The notes under the pieces: model-generated
Told to the model about the DNA's origin: nothing
Database searches by the model: none
What the model saw: only the letters and a program-made list of their open reading frames with translations
Shown here: in pieces, positions 1-8,526 of the stretch
Position numbering within the stretch: position 1 is the stretch's first letter
Layout of the letters: every line of letters starts with the position of its first letter
Assembly: GCA_023265455.1 (NCBI GenBank)
Contig: JAHFTQ010000009.1
Span: 1-64,000, forward strand
Direction of reading: 5' to 3'
Source: Parachlamydiales bacterium
GTDB lineage: Bacteria; Chlamydiota; Chlamydiia; Chlamydiales; Rhabdochlamydiaceae
DNA: 64,000 bases
Program-made: the position numbers and the translations under genes

Positions 1-43
1 AGCGGTCTGCTTCTTTCAAAGTCATGGTCAGCTCCGTTTTCAT
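1..43 (-). CDS. IS transposase, N-terminal fragment cut by window edge
   Basis: An ATG at 43 on the minus strand, preceded by a purine-rich AGAGGG stretch, opens a frame beginning MKTELTMTLKEADR that runs off the left edge. A start of the form M-T-x-K/R-E-x-D-R is typical of ISNCY/IS1202-type transposases whose N-terminal helix-turn-helix follows directly. The adjacent paired GACATT..AACTTTGC repeats (70-112) are the kind of subterminal repeat found at the ends of such elements. Only 14 residues are visible, so the family is an inference from the first residues and the repeats together. The body of the transposase lies to the left of the window. Confidence 0.5.
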   Translation of the reverse strand, partial: MKTELTMTLKEADR

Positions 44-60
44 ATCCCTCTACCTTTCTT

Positions 61-114
61 GGTTCAAAAGGGGACATTTTAACTTTGCTGAAAGGTGACA
101 TTACAACTTTGCCC
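61..114. repeat. Insertion-sequence end with two direct repeats
   Basis: Two near-identical 19-bp motifs, GGGGACATTTTAACTTTGC (70-88) and GGTGACATTACAACTTTGC (94-112), lie in tandem just upstream of the transposase start. Spaced GACATT..AACTTTGC repeats are typical transposase-binding sites at an IS terminus. The outer boundary cannot be fixed without the other end. Confidence 0.5.
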
Positions 115-172
115 TTACATTACAGTGCTTTTTGTTGACATCCAAATCATGAATAATCCAACCTCTTTTCTT

Positions 173-802
173 GAAAACCTCACCGGTTTTCTTCTAGAAA
201 GGATGAGTTTCATCAGCGCGGAGGCGCTGCGCGCGGGAGAGACGCTGAGGCGCAGAGAAAATAAATAAAAAGGAAAGCTTGTGATTCGCTATCAAGACGA
301 AGAACTTACTCATAACATTATCGCTGCAGCGATCGAAGTCCACAAAACTCTAGGTCCTGGCCTATTGGAATCAGCCTATAAAACCTGTTTATTGATGGAA
401 TTCGAGGAGATGGGGCTGAATTACAAACAAGAACTGATGACACCTATTGTCTATAGAAATAAACGTATCGACTGTGGTTTTCGTATCGATGTCCTAGTGG
501 AAGATAAAATTGTACTCGAACTGAAATCTGTCGAACATATTCTCCCTGTTCATGAGGCCCAAATACTCACTTACTTACGTCTTCTTGGAAGGCAAGTCGG
601 CTTACTGATCAATTTTAATGTATCGGTACTAAAAAAAGGAATTCGTCGCTGTGTGCTTGATGCACATGAAGTAGCATTGGGTGAAATCCCAGACTGGGCG
701 AAGCCCTAAATATCTCCTCTGCGCTCTCCGCGTCTCTCCCGCGCGCAGCGCCTCTGCGCTGATGAAACTCATCCTTTCTAGAGAAAAACCGGTGAAGTTT
801 TC
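173..802. mobile_element. Inverted-repeat element carrying a GxxExxY gene
   Basis: Bases 173-261 and 713-802 form a long, slightly imperfect inverted repeat. Both ends read inward GAAAAC(C/T)TCACCGG, then a TCTAGAAAGGATGAG block, then a GC-rich block with GGCGCTGCGCGCGGGAGAGACGC. The only gene between them is the GxxExxY reading frame at 281-709, whose stop lies a few bases from the right repeat. No transposase is present, so mobilisation would have to be in trans. A shortened relative with the same internal edges lies at 45446-45612. The DUF2442 gene to the right starts outside the element. Confidence 0.7.
281..709 (+). CDS. GxxExxY family protein
   Basis: A 142-residue protein with the family's hallmark near the N-terminus: GPGLLESAY (G-x-x-E-x-x-Y), preceded by AAIEVHKTLG. 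Further conserved stretches are GFRIDVLVEDKIVLELKSVE (about residues 66-85) and a GLLINFN block near 110. The D...E.K spacing resembles the core of PD-(D/E)XK nuclease-like folds, a suggestion made for this family; the biochemical role is not established. The start is GTG at 281, with AAGGAAAG eight bases upstream inside the left repeat arm. The gene fills the interior of an inverted-repeat element, so it is probably cargo rather than a resident gene. Confidence 0.85.
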   Translation: MIRYQDEELTHNIIAAAIEVHKTLGPGLLESAYKTCLLMEFEEMGLNYKQELMTPIVYRNKRIDCGFRIDVLVEDKIVLELKSVEHILPVHEAQILTYLRLLGRQVGLLINFNVSVLKKGIRRCVLDAHEVALGEIPDWAKP

Positions 803-878
803 CATGCAAAAAGATCAGATTGTTTTTAGACGTCAGCAAAAATCTGATGAAAAAGCCCTGCTAAAGTTAGGAAAATAT

Positions 879-1124
879 ATGGAATTTCAAAGATCTGTAA
901 TAGTGTCGTGCAAAGCGCTGCCTAAATATCGTGTTTGGATTCGTTTCGACGATGGGCTAGAAGGCGAGGTGGATTTAAGCAACTTAGTTGGCAAAGGTGT
1001 TTTTAAAGACTGGGAATCTGTTAATTTTTTCAATCAAGTCCGGATAGATCCGAAAACCGACACACTTACTTGGGGAAATGATATTGACCTAGATCCCTAC
1101 GTTCTTAGAGACAAAATCTCTTAG
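879..1124 (+). CDS. DUF2442-type small protein
   Basis: The frame is open from 681, but the upstream part merely translates the right arm of the inverted-repeat element. The likely start is the ATG at 879, with AGGAAA six bases before it, giving 81 residues. The pattern of a YRVWIRFDDGLEGEVDLS strand pair followed by VGKGVFKDW and a late DIDLDPYVLRDKI is typical of DUF2442 proteins. These are often paired with DUF4160 genes and suspected of toxin-antitoxin-like roles; no partner is visible here. Its stop overlaps the stop of the convergent gene at 1121 by four bases. The family assignment is by pattern; the function is unknown. Confidence 0.65.
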   Translation: MEFQRSVIVSCKALPKYRVWIRFDDGLEGEVDLSNLVGKGVFKDWESVNFFNQVRIDPKTDTLTWGNDIDLDPYVLRDKIS

Positions 1125-1720
1125 AAAGCCCTCTGACTTTCTGCCCATATAGGATACGACTCTTCAGTTAACTGCTTTCGAAACAGTATATATTTTTGGA
1201 AAAGAGTGAATCGGAAATCACCAAAATCACGATCTTGAGGATCCGTTTTAGCCGGGATTTGAAGTTTTGCAAGAAGCCGCTGCTCTTCAGGTGTGTAAAC
1301 TATCTGAGTTGTTAAATCATCTCGCGCATCGAACAGTCGGTTATACAGTTCCTCTAAGACCTTATATTCGTTTATCGAAATTTTCGCAGGGGGTAAAACA
1401 GTCGGTAATGAGCTTTTTAAAGACTGAATAAATCTAGTCCATATCGCAGGATCCGAATGTGAAATGACTGTGTCAGACTGCTCAAAACGACGCCCTTGCT
1501 CACTCATCTCAATAATCGAACCCCTCTGAGGGGATAGTGATAAGGGTTGATCTAACATTTCCTGAATAGTCTGGCGATAAATCTCATTGACCCTTCTTGC
1601 AGCTGAAAAAGCTGCTGGTAATTTGCCACTAAGGCCCTTATAGACAACGACAGCCTCGTACTCCTGCCCTTGGAAACGGACCAGACCGACACTGAATTCT
1701 CTCTGAATAGTATTTGTCAT
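1121..1720 (-). CDS. Hypothetical protein, 199 aa
   Basis: I do not recognise this protein. It is soluble, without a signal peptide or membrane segment. The first half contains a KGLSGKLPAAFSAARRVNEIYRQ stretch that suggests a helix, and the C-terminal half is rich in charged residues. It lies tail-to-tail with the DUF2442 gene (four-base overlap) and is divergent from the adenylate kinase gene. The AT-rich 100 bp upstream (1721-1826) probably holds promoters for both directions. The ATG at 1720 follows an AATTATAGAGG sequence read on the minus strand, giving a reasonable ribosome-binding site. Confidence 0.6.
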   Translation of the reverse strand: MTNTIQREFSVGLVRFQGQEYEAVVVYKGLSGKLPAAFSAARRVNEIYRQTIQEMLDQPLSLSPQRGSIIEMSEQGRRFEQSDTVISHSDPAIWTRFIQSLKSSLPTVLPPAKISINEYKVLEELYNRLFDARDDLTTQIVYTPEEQRLLAKLQIPAKTDPQDRDFGDFRFTLFQKYILFRKQLTEESYPIWAESQRAF

Positions 1721-1826
1721 AATTCCTCTATAATTCTTTAACTTATTATAACAAAATCTTTAATATAATACAAGAAAGCTTGCACGATTAATCCTCAATC
1801 AGTTATGATGGGAATTTATCTAAAAT

Positions 1827-2480
1827 ATGAAAAACGAGCTTGATATCCAATCACTTATATCCGGAACTAGCCGACCCTACCGATCTATCTTAATTTTTGG
1901 CCCCCCCGGCTCAGGAAAAGGCACCCTTGGCAAATTCCTCAGCAGCGCGGGGAACCATTTTCATCTCTCCTCTGGAGAGATCTTTCGAGGGCTCTCCCCT
2001 GAATCTCCCGCCGGAAAGCTCTATCACTCCTACGCTGGCAAGGGACACCTCTTGCCCGATGACGTCACCTTAGGGATCTGGCACCATTATGTAGAAGGCC
2101 TCATTGCGACTAACCGGTATTTCCCCCACCAACAGCTCTTACTTCTCGATGGCATCCCTCGTACAGTCCCCCAAGCTCAGCTATTAGAAAAATACATCCA
2201 GATTATGCATATTATTGTCCTAGATCCTCCTCCGACCGAAGATCTGATCAAACGGATGAAAAGACGAGCACTGATTGAAAGACGAGTCGATGATATGGAC
2301 GATGATGTCCTCAGAACACGGATGCAAGTCTACGCTCAAGATACCCACAAGCTTTTAGAACACTACCCCGCCAGCCTTATCAGCCGGTTCAATGCGGGCC
2401 AGCGCCCCTTAGAAGTCCTACGCGACGTCTTAAGTAAACTCTCGCACCTTCTCAGCCACAGCGAAGAGTCTTACGTTTGA
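1827..2480 (+). CDS. adk: Adenylate kinase (ATP + AMP = 2 ADP)
   Basis: A 217-residue cytosolic nucleoside monophosphate kinase. The P-loop GPPGSGKGT is at about residues 26-34, the AMP-site SSGEIFR at about 48-54, and the LLDGIPRT motif (usual form LDGFPRT) at about 108-115. The LID region is short (about 140-170, RRALIERRVDDMDDDVLRTRM) and lacks the four-cysteine zinc finger. Family length is normal. The ATG at 1827 is preceded only by an AT-rich stretch, so the ribosome-binding site is weak. The gene ends ten bases inside the 3' end of the convergent coiled-coil gene at 2471. Confidence 0.9.
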   Translation: MKNELDIQSLISGTSRPYRSILIFGPPGSGKGTLGKFLSSAGNHFHLSSGEIFRGLSPESPAGKLYHSYAGKGHLLPDDVTLGIWHHYVEGLIATNRYFPHQQLLLLDGIPRTVPQAQLLEKYIQIMHIIVLDPPPTEDLIKRMKRRALIERRVDDMDDDVLRTRMQVYAQDTHKLLEHYPASLISRFNAGQRPLEVLRDVLSKLSHLLSHSEESYV

Positions 2481-3166
2481 TGTAAAACGTACAATTTTTG
2501 TGCTTTTTCTTGTGTAATGACCCCTGGCAACTCAATGAGATCCATTTTAGAATCAATTAATTTTAAGTTATCTTCAACTAACACAATATACTGTTCCAAT
2601 ATTTTCGTTTGAGGATCTAGCTTCTCTTTAATCATCTCACCTTGCAAGGCTCGGATGTCCCGATTGATGCCATCCACAATAGCTTTCTGTTCAACGAGCT
2701 TAGATTTGTTCGTCTTATCTTGAGCAAGAGCTTGCCGAAGAATTTCCAGGTCATTAGCTAAACCGTTCAATCCCTTATCATTTGCATCGAAGAATTCCCT
2801 TAAAAAAATGGGGCGATCTTTCAATTTGCCTTCTTGATAAGATAGAGTACTTAAGGCACCTTCTGTGATCTTCTCACGACCTTCGATCAGCTGCACGATT
2901 TTAGTACTGAAATGATCTTGCATGTCTTGGTCAATATTAAGAGGCGCATCTACACGCCCTTCCAAGAGACTTGTTTGGCTCTTATTTTCCGTAGAAACTC
3001 CACCAAAAAAATATTCGTAGTAAGTTCCCATGTTATTTTTCATCTTTGAAAAAACACCTTGAGTTCGGCCTTGTACCGGAGAATCATTTGTGGTTTTATG
3101 CGGCGCTTCTACTGAGTCATATTCCTTAAAAACCATTGAAGCCATAGCTCTATCAAGAGTAGCCAT
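2471..3166 (-). CDS. Coiled-coil paralog, shortened (231 aa)
   Basis: This is the third and smallest member of a tandem family with the genes at 3244-5964 and 6101-7774. It shares FSKMKN, a HFSTKIVQLIEGREKITEGAL block and RPIFLREFFDANDKGL with the 906-residue neighbour (FAKMKN, HFNSELAELMKGPETITVEVL, LPIFLREFF). The roughly 250 residues that separate FAKMKN from this block in the neighbour are reduced to about 40, so it looks like an internal-deletion derivative, and the long C-terminal part is missing too. The C-terminus is a predicted coiled coil. The ATG at 3166 follows AAAGGTG. Function is unknown; a secreted or inclusion-associated role is conceivable but not shown. Confidence 0.65.
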   Translation of the reverse strand: MATLDRAMASMVFKEYDSVEAPHKTTNDSPVQGRTQGVFSKMKNNMGTYYEYFFGGVSTENKSQTSLLEGRVDAPLNIDQDMQDHFSTKIVQLIEGREKITEGALSTLSYQEGKLKDRPIFLREFFDANDKGLNGLANDLEILRQALAQDKTNKSKLVEQKAIVDGINRDIRALQGEMIKEKLDPQTKILEQYIVLVEDNLKLIDSKMDLIELPGVITQEKAQKLYVLHQT

Positions 3167-3243
3167 AATTACACCTTTTTTATTATTTATATTACAGTTG
3201 CCGGTTCACTACAGGCGGTGCTTCTCAGCCCTAGCGAAAAGTC

Positions 3244-5964
3244 TTACAAATTCGCATTTAACCCCGAAAAAAATCCGGCACTCAAATCTGTATTCGTAAA
3301 ATTTGTGTTTAGTTCTTCTTCAGAACCTGAGCCTGTATCCTCATCAGATTCGTACGAGTAAAAAACACCATCCGATTTATCATCTGACAAAGCCGAATCC
3401 ATATCCGTTACTTTTTCAGAATCTGGACCAGAGTCTGTGTTCTTATCAGTCTTGTACGAGTTCAGTAAAGGAGCAACATACACTTCTTCATCATCACCAT
3501 CAGGGTTTACGCTGTAATGGTTCATAGACCCCTGGCGAATAGATGATTTTGCGCTCGAAGTCGGGAGAAAATATAAGCTTGAGTTGCTAGTCGTATTCAA
3601 GGCACCCCCTTCCTTCAATTTTCTACGTTCGAGATACTTCGAGGCATGAATTGCTCGGAGCTGCAATTCAAGACCATCATGCTCAATCTTAGACAGGAGC
3701 TTCTTCAACTCTGCTTCAACCTTTTTCTCTAGAATTGTCGGACTGCGTGTTAATCCAAGCTGCCTTTTTTGCCCCCAAAACTCAATGGTTTCAAGGTCTT
3801 TCTTCTTAGATTGATTAGATGCTTCAGTCAAAATATCACTCACAGCGGATACCCTATCTTTATAGAGAGCTAGCTGATGTAATGTGTACAAGTTTTCCAA
3901 CTTGGTCTGGAAAACTTTTTTAATAGATTCATCGACATCCAAGGATGCTTTATCAGAAATCTTCTTGGATTCTTGATGGGCTTGAGAGAGAGTTTTCATT
4001 TCTTGTTGTTTTGTCTCCCATGCCTCAACCTGCTCTACTAGGATTATGGATTGGATCATTGCTGCCTGGGTTGCAGGCATAATACTACTGTTTGCTTTCA
4101 ACTTATCTTCTTTAACAAATTCAGCGAGCTCTAAAAGTCGGTTGAGCGATATATTGAAGAAGGGTTGATCGACAAAATCTATCCCTTTTTCTTTGTAGAA
4201 ATCATTACGGATTTCAGCCTCTCTGGTTTTGATATCGCGATCAATTTCAAACATAAGTCTTTCGGCGTTCTTTATCTTTGGTGTAATTTCCTCAACAAGC
4301 ACTTTATTTTCATTTATTGCCGTACTATTTGCTGCGATTTCACTCTCGAGACTCTCAATCTGAGTTTTTAATGTAACTGATGTTGATACATTATTCCTGC
4401 GAGTTTGTTCATCTTTGGCCAAGAACAACACATTGAACTCATTTTTTTTAGCTTGAAGCTGTTTCTCAATTTCTGCTTGCTGACTTTGTAAGTCAGAAAG
4501 TTTCTGACGAGCAGTCAATAACGCAGAATTCTGTTCACCAAATGGTTTTTTTAACTTTTCAATTTTATTATTCAAATTAATGCAAATCTTATCAGATTTA
4601 ATAGCATCTTTAATTTCATTCAATAAATTGCGTTGGTCAATAACTTTTTGAGCTTCAGCAACTCCTAATGCTTGCTTTAATTGATCATCCGATAGATCTT
4701 TAGAAGAAATCGAACTCAGCTCTCTAGCATCAATTCTGATATTAGAGATATCCATCAACTCTTGTAATTTGTTGAGCTCAGCTTCTACATAAGCAACTTC
4801 TGTTTCGCTTTTCTTAAGTTTATCGGCTATATCTTCTGAATTCGCATATGAAACACGAGCTTGTTCCGCCTGATTTGCAAAAACCTTGAAATCTTCTGGA
4901 TTTCCAAAGAATTCCCGTAAAAAGATAGGGAGATGTTTCAGCCCATCGCCTATGTAAGACATCTTATTAAGAACTTCAACTGTAATAGTTTCAGGACCTT
5001 TCATCAATTCGGCGAGTTCTGAATTAAAATGAGATTTTGCATGCTGGGCACCAGCTTTAGATCTATTTTTATAGGTCTCCTGGAGATTATTGAAATACGT
5101 TTCTACTTCTTTTTTGAGTTCAGAAGACGCGGGACCATTGATGGCATAGGCGGCAACTTGAATAAAGTCTTTTCTAACCTTTTCTTTTTCACCAAATCCC
5201 TTGGCCACTGCCTCGTCGACATGGCTTTCAAAATTATTAATAAAATTGGTAACGTCTGTTTTTAAAAGCCCATAGGCATATCCCATCCGTATTTTCCCTA
5301 AAATAACTTCTGGATCTCCTCCGTCGGCAACCTCCTCAAGTAAGTTCTGATGAGCCACGAGGAGCGCTTCAGCTTTAACACAGGGGTGATCTTTTTCTTT
5401 TGATAAACCTTTCTTAATCAGAGTTGACCATTCGTTAAACGCTGTGAACATTTGAAGTCTGGATTGATTAGCGCTTGGGTCATTTTCAAGGCGGCCTTGA
5501 AATTCTTGTAATTGATCAAGTTTACGAATACCGATCTCACGGAAGTATTTGATTTGGTGTTGGCCTTGATCGAGGTTAGTTTTAGAGTCGAGTTTACCAC
5601 CCGCGATCTTGTCTTTCCGATACTCATAAGCGACTTCTTCTGCACGAGCAAAATACGCCTCTGATGCACCTTTCAATTTAGATGCAGTGTCGTAAAGCCC
5701 TTTTTGGAGTCGATCTTCATCAGTAAGTGCAATAAAAAGAGATTTGAGGTGAATTCCTAAGTTAAAATAGATATGATCACGTAGCCCATATTCGGCATTC
5801 TCACCTGTTGCATTCTTCATCTTTGCAAAAGCGAGTTGAGCTGGGGTTGCCACCCTCTGTCCCCCTAGTGCGCTTGTGAACAAGGGGCGTGTGTTTTTAT
5901 CCTGTGATCTTAATTTTTCACCTTGTGTACATACAGATACAAGTAAAGGAACCATGGAAGCCAT
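3244..5964 (-). CDS. Large coiled-coil protein, 906 aa (tandem family)
   Basis: The largest member of a three-gene family. The N-terminal region (about 45-330) shares with the 583-codon neighbour an RDHIYFNLGIHLKSLF..DEDRLQKGLYDTASK block, followed by the ITVEVLNKMSYIGDGLKHLPIFLREFF block near 340. Residues about 365-760 are mostly heptad-like coiled coil rich in K, E, Q and L. The last 100 residues are acidic and serine-rich, with repeated DS/SD/EE patches. No signal peptide or membrane segment is evident. The ATG at 5964 has a GAGGT site ten bases upstream. Domain layout resembles chlamydial secreted coiled-coil proteins, but no function can be assigned. Confidence 0.75.
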   Translation of the reverse strand: MASMVPLLVSVCTQGEKLRSQDKNTRPLFTSALGGQRVATPAQLAFAKMKNATGENAEYGLRDHIYFNLGIHLKSLFIALTDEDRLQKGLYDTASKLKGASEAYFARAEEVAYEYRKDKIAGGKLDSKTNLDQGQHQIKYFREIGIRKLDQLQEFQGRLENDPSANQSRLQMFTAFNEWSTLIKKGLSKEKDHPCVKAEALLVAHQNLLEEVADGGDPEVILGKIRMGYAYGLLKTDVTNFINNFESHVDEAVAKGFGEKEKVRKDFIQVAAYAINGPASSELKKEVETYFNNLQETYKNRSKAGAQHAKSHFNSELAELMKGPETITVEVLNKMSYIGDGLKHLPIFLREFFGNPEDFKVFANQAEQARVSYANSEDIADKLKKSETEVAYVEAELNKLQELMDISNIRIDARELSSISSKDLSDDQLKQALGVAEAQKVIDQRNLLNEIKDAIKSDKICINLNNKIEKLKKPFGEQNSALLTARQKLSDLQSQQAEIEKQLQAKKNEFNVLFLAKDEQTRRNNVSTSVTLKTQIESLESEIAANSTAINENKVLVEEITPKIKNAERLMFEIDRDIKTREAEIRNDFYKEKGIDFVDQPFFNISLNRLLELAEFVKEDKLKANSSIMPATQAAMIQSIILVEQVEAWETKQQEMKTLSQAHQESKKISDKASLDVDESIKKVFQTKLENLYTLHQLALYKDRVSAVSDILTEASNQSKKKDLETIEFWGQKRQLGLTRSPTILEKKVEAELKKLLSKIEHDGLELQLRAIHASKYLERRKLKEGGALNTTSNSSLYFLPTSSAKSSIRQGSMNHYSVNPDGDDEEVYVAPLLNSYKTDKNTDSGPDSEKVTDMDSALSDDKSDGVFYSYESDEDTGSGSEEELNTNFTNTDLSAGFFSGLNANL

Positions 5965-5984
5965 AAAATTATTACCTCTTTTTA

Positions 5985-6050
5985 TATTTATTATTAACTT
6001 ATTATAATCTAAATAATTCTTTATTATAAACTAAATAATTTTAAATTTCA
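5985..6050. repeat. AT-rich tandem repeat upstream of coiled-coil gene
   Basis: The unit ATTATAA(T/A)CTAAATAATT occurs twice in tandem at about 6002-6041, inside an almost purely A+T stretch between two same-strand coiled-coil genes. It probably includes the promoter of the 906-residue gene. No clear hairpin terminator is visible. Confidence 0.4.
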
Positions 6051-6100
6051 TTTACCTAACAATCAATGGGTTGCACACCCAGTAATTAAAATTATTTATT

Positions 6101-7774
6101 TCAGTCATTCCAGAAATCGCTATCTTCTTCGCTATCAGACTCTTGCGTATCATCTAAGCTATCGCATTCATTATCAACTACCCTATCCAGAACCTTACAG
6201 TTTTTTATACTATTCATTTGTTCTTTGACTTGTTGGGTGAGCTTAGCAAGAAACATCTCGCTATTCATACGACTTCCAAGAGAAGGGGTTAATCCTTTTA
6301 TCATCTCTAATTCATCATCTAACAATATAGAAAGCGCGTCAGGCATGTTCAGCTTCAAGTAAAGATCAAGGCGCTCTTGGACCCCTGCCGCCATCATAAT
6401 ATCTGCCGCAACCTGAGCTTTTTCTTGGAGTGATTTGACCATCGCTGGTTCGGTTAAACATTTCAGTTTTTCCGACGTGATGGCTTGAGTCAGCTCCGAA
6501 CGATATTCTTTGGACTCTTGGATTTTCTGAGTCAATTGGTCCTCAAATTCAGCAAGTTGATTTTGGTAATTCTTCCCATTTGTTCCAAACGCCAAGAGTT
6601 TTAAAGACTGTTCTGTTAATGTTGTAAAATTAGAAAAATCAAGAACCAAATTAGGTCTTTCCATCTCTAGTATCTCAGATTTTTTTCCTTGGATATTGCG
6701 CTTAAGCGTCAGTAATTCACCACGATTTGTCTGAATCTTTGACGCTAATTGAGATAAGGCCTCTTCGTCAAAAAATTGCCCTAACGTCACCCGAAGACCC
6801 TTAACATCAAATTGAAGTTGTCCTAGGCTACCTGCGGTAATAGGCCGACTATTTTTCATCAACTCATCTACCTGTTTGTTAAAATGAGCCTGGATTTCAG
6901 TCGTCTTGCTACTGTAATCGTAAGATGTGGATAAGGAGCCAATGTAAGCTCTCAGCTCATCTCCGTGAATGTGCGCCGCTGCTTGAATCAAATCGTTCCT
7001 AATGGTGGCTGCATCGCCTAAACCTAATCGAGCAGCTTCTTCAACTAAGGAGCCTAAGCGGTCTACAAAATCGGGCAACTTTAAAAGGTTAACTGAATGA
7101 TCAGCATACTCAGCCCGCGCCTGCTCTAACATCCACTGACCGAGTTTTGGATTATCAAATTTAGTAAGTAAATTGTTCAGAGATTGCTGAGTGAAAGCCG
7201 CTTTTAACTCCGGGCTGATAGAAATGGGGTCATCAAATTTACCCTTCGGGATTTGCAAACGTGTGAATGTCTCTGGAGTAGCCTTACCCCAAGACTTTGT
7301 CCATAAACTTTGCGTCTCAAACTCCCATGCTTGACTTAAAGTCGTCATCCACGCCTTGTACCCTGTTAACAGCTCATCACGGCTTTGTTGACAGATGGGG
7401 TCCCGCTTGATTCGACCACCTGAATGCTTTTTGAGCTGATCCATCGTGCGACTGGACCAATAAGCTATTTTCTCTTCTTTTAGCGATTCGTATTGAGCTG
7501 CCTTAAGTTGTATTTTTTGGGTGTCCCGTGCAATTTCATGAATCCTAGAAAAGTAGTCTGCGGCTGCCCGGGTTACTTTAGACGCGCTGTCGTAGAGCTG
7601 TTTCTGGTGCTGTTCTTCGGCGGTAGCTAACCTAAAAAATGACTTCAAAGGAATGAGAACCTGAAATCGGAAATGGTCCCGGTGAGTATAAGCGCCTGGT
7701 ACAGGGAATACCTCTGAGGCAGCCTTGTCGTGATTGGTCTGAACTAATTCATCAAAAGTCACTCTAGTAGTCAT
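6101..7774 (-). CDS. Coiled-coil protein (tandem family member)
   Basis: The frame is open to 7852, but the extra 26 residues come from the AT-rich leader. The ATG at 7774 (MTTRVTFDELVQ) is the more likely start, giving 557 residues. The RDHFRFQVLIPLKSFFRLATAEE..QKQLYDSASKVTRAAADYF block (about 35-80) aligns with the 906-residue neighbour. The HFNKQVDELMKNSRPITAGSL block and a downstream LGQFFDEEAL follow at about 325-360. Helices and coiled coil fill the rest, and the C-terminus is acidic (EDSD-rich), as in the neighbour. There is no signal peptide. Same strand as the other two copies; function unknown. Confidence 0.7.
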   Translation of the reverse strand: MTTRVTFDELVQTNHDKAASEVFPVPGAYTHRDHFRFQVLIPLKSFFRLATAEEQHQKQLYDSASKVTRAAADYFSRIHEIARDTQKIQLKAAQYESLKEEKIAYWSSRTMDQLKKHSGGRIKRDPICQQSRDELLTGYKAWMTTLSQAWEFETQSLWTKSWGKATPETFTRLQIPKGKFDDPISISPELKAAFTQQSLNNLLTKFDNPKLGQWMLEQARAEYADHSVNLLKLPDFVDRLGSLVEEAARLGLGDAATIRNDLIQAAAHIHGDELRAYIGSLSTSYDYSSKTTEIQAHFNKQVDELMKNSRPITAGSLGQLQFDVKGLRVTLGQFFDEEALSQLASKIQTNRGELLTLKRNIQGKKSEILEMERPNLVLDFSNFTTLTEQSLKLLAFGTNGKNYQNQLAEFEDQLTQKIQESKEYRSELTQAITSEKLKCLTEPAMVKSLQEKAQVAADIMMAAGVQERLDLYLKLNMPDALSILLDDELEMIKGLTPSLGSRMNSEMFLAKLTQQVKEQMNSIKNCKVLDRVVDNECDSLDDTQESDSEEDSDFWND

Positions 7775-7964
7775 ATTATTAACCCATTTATTATGTATGT
7801 TAAAAACTATTTTATATAAATAATGATTAAAATTAAACAAATATTTAACCATTCTTTATTAAACAGTTATGCTAACACGCTAAACATCAATAGTATATAA
7901 AATAATTGATAATTAAAATTTAATTTGATAACATGGTGGTGTAGTTTAATAAGAGGATAATAAA

Positions 7965-8162
7965 ATGAATAAAGAACTATATCGCCAAATTGCTGGTTTA
8001 GAAAGTAAAGTCGATCACCTAGAATCGGAATTGTACTACGTTAATGAGCAGCTTCAGAAATGTGGCTTCCCTGAGGGGATCCAAACTCTTAAAAAAACCA
8101 TTGAAGAGCTTTTGGTCGAAAGCCCCGTTGAGCTCTCAGAAGACGACTTAGAATCGATGTAG
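7965..8162 (+). CDS. Small coiled-coil protein, 65 aa
   Basis: A short acidic protein beginning MNKELYRQIAGLESKVDHLESELYYV, with a clear heptad pattern (L/I/V spacing) over residues 5-35 and an acidic tail (SEDDLESM). The ATG at 7965 is preceded by AAGAGGATAAT, a good ribosome-binding site, and the codons look normal. It lies divergent from the coiled-coil family genes on its left and 107 bp before a toxin-antitoxin module. I do not recognise the family; it may be a small dimeric structural or regulatory protein. Confidence 0.55.
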   Translation: MNKELYRQIAGLESKVDHLESELYYVNEQLQKCGFPEGIQTLKKTIEELLVESPVELSEDDLESM

Positions 8163-8235
8163 ATTCTAAGTGTGAGAAGTTTAACCAGTTTAAAATGTGA
8201 GGCTTAAAAAAGCTCTTTGCCCAATTCTTGATAAA

Positions 8236-8267
8236 TGATACCATAACGGTATTAGTGGGAGGTATCA
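8236..8267. promoter_or_regulatory. Putative operator of the VapBC-type module
   Basis: TGATACC (8236-8242) and GGTATTA (8248-8254) form an inverted pair, and a further half-site GGTATCA (8261-8267) lies immediately before the antitoxin ATG at 8269. Such spaced half-sites are typical of ribbon-helix-helix antitoxin autoregulation. The inner half-site overlaps the ribosome-binding region (GGGAGG), so binding could also block translation. Confidence 0.55.
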
Positions 8268-8268
8268 T

Positions 8269-8526
8269 ATGTCTGCAGCTAATTTTAACTTAAGGGGGAT
8301 CCCTTCCGAAGTGATGGATCTCTTAAAACGGGAAGCCAAAAGATTACGTACGAGTGTTAATGCATTAATTCTGATCATGGTCGAACGGGGACTTGGGTTT
8401 GCCCGTGCAAGACCCACTTTTCATGATCTAGATCATTTAGCAGGTGGATGGTCAGATGACGATCTTAAAGTGTTCGAAAAAAATACAAAATTCTTCGAAC
8501 AAATCGATGAGGATCTTTGGTCATGA
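8269..8526 (+). CDS. Ribbon-helix-helix antitoxin (FitA/VapB-like)
   Basis: An 85-residue protein whose N-terminus, NFNLRGIPSEVMDLLKREAKRLRTSVNALILIMVERGL, matches the ribbon-helix-helix pattern of FitA-type antitoxins: a short beta strand, then two helices with the conserved IP..V...L...A.....S.N. segment. The C-terminal part (DDDLKVFEKNTKFFEQIDEDLW) would wrap the toxin. It overlaps the PIN-domain gene by four bases (ATGA), implying coupled translation. Start ATG at 8269 with GGGAGG upstream. Expected role: neutralise the toxin and repress the operon through the repeats at 8236-8267. Confidence 0.85.
   Translation: MSAANFNLRGIPSEVMDLLKREAKRLRTSVNALILIMVERGLGFARARPTFHDLDHLAGGWSDDDLKVFEKNTKFFEQIDEDLWS

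Noticed and set aside
681..878. N-terminal extension of the DUF2442 gene through the inverted-repeat arm
   Set aside because: The translated sequence is the GC-rich arm and has no DUF2442 similarity; the ATG at 879 has a better ribosome-binding site.
5029..5265. Hydrophobic plus-strand frame inside the large coiled-coil gene
   Set aside because: Hydrophobicity arises from antisense of a K/E-rich coiled coil; a common artefact.
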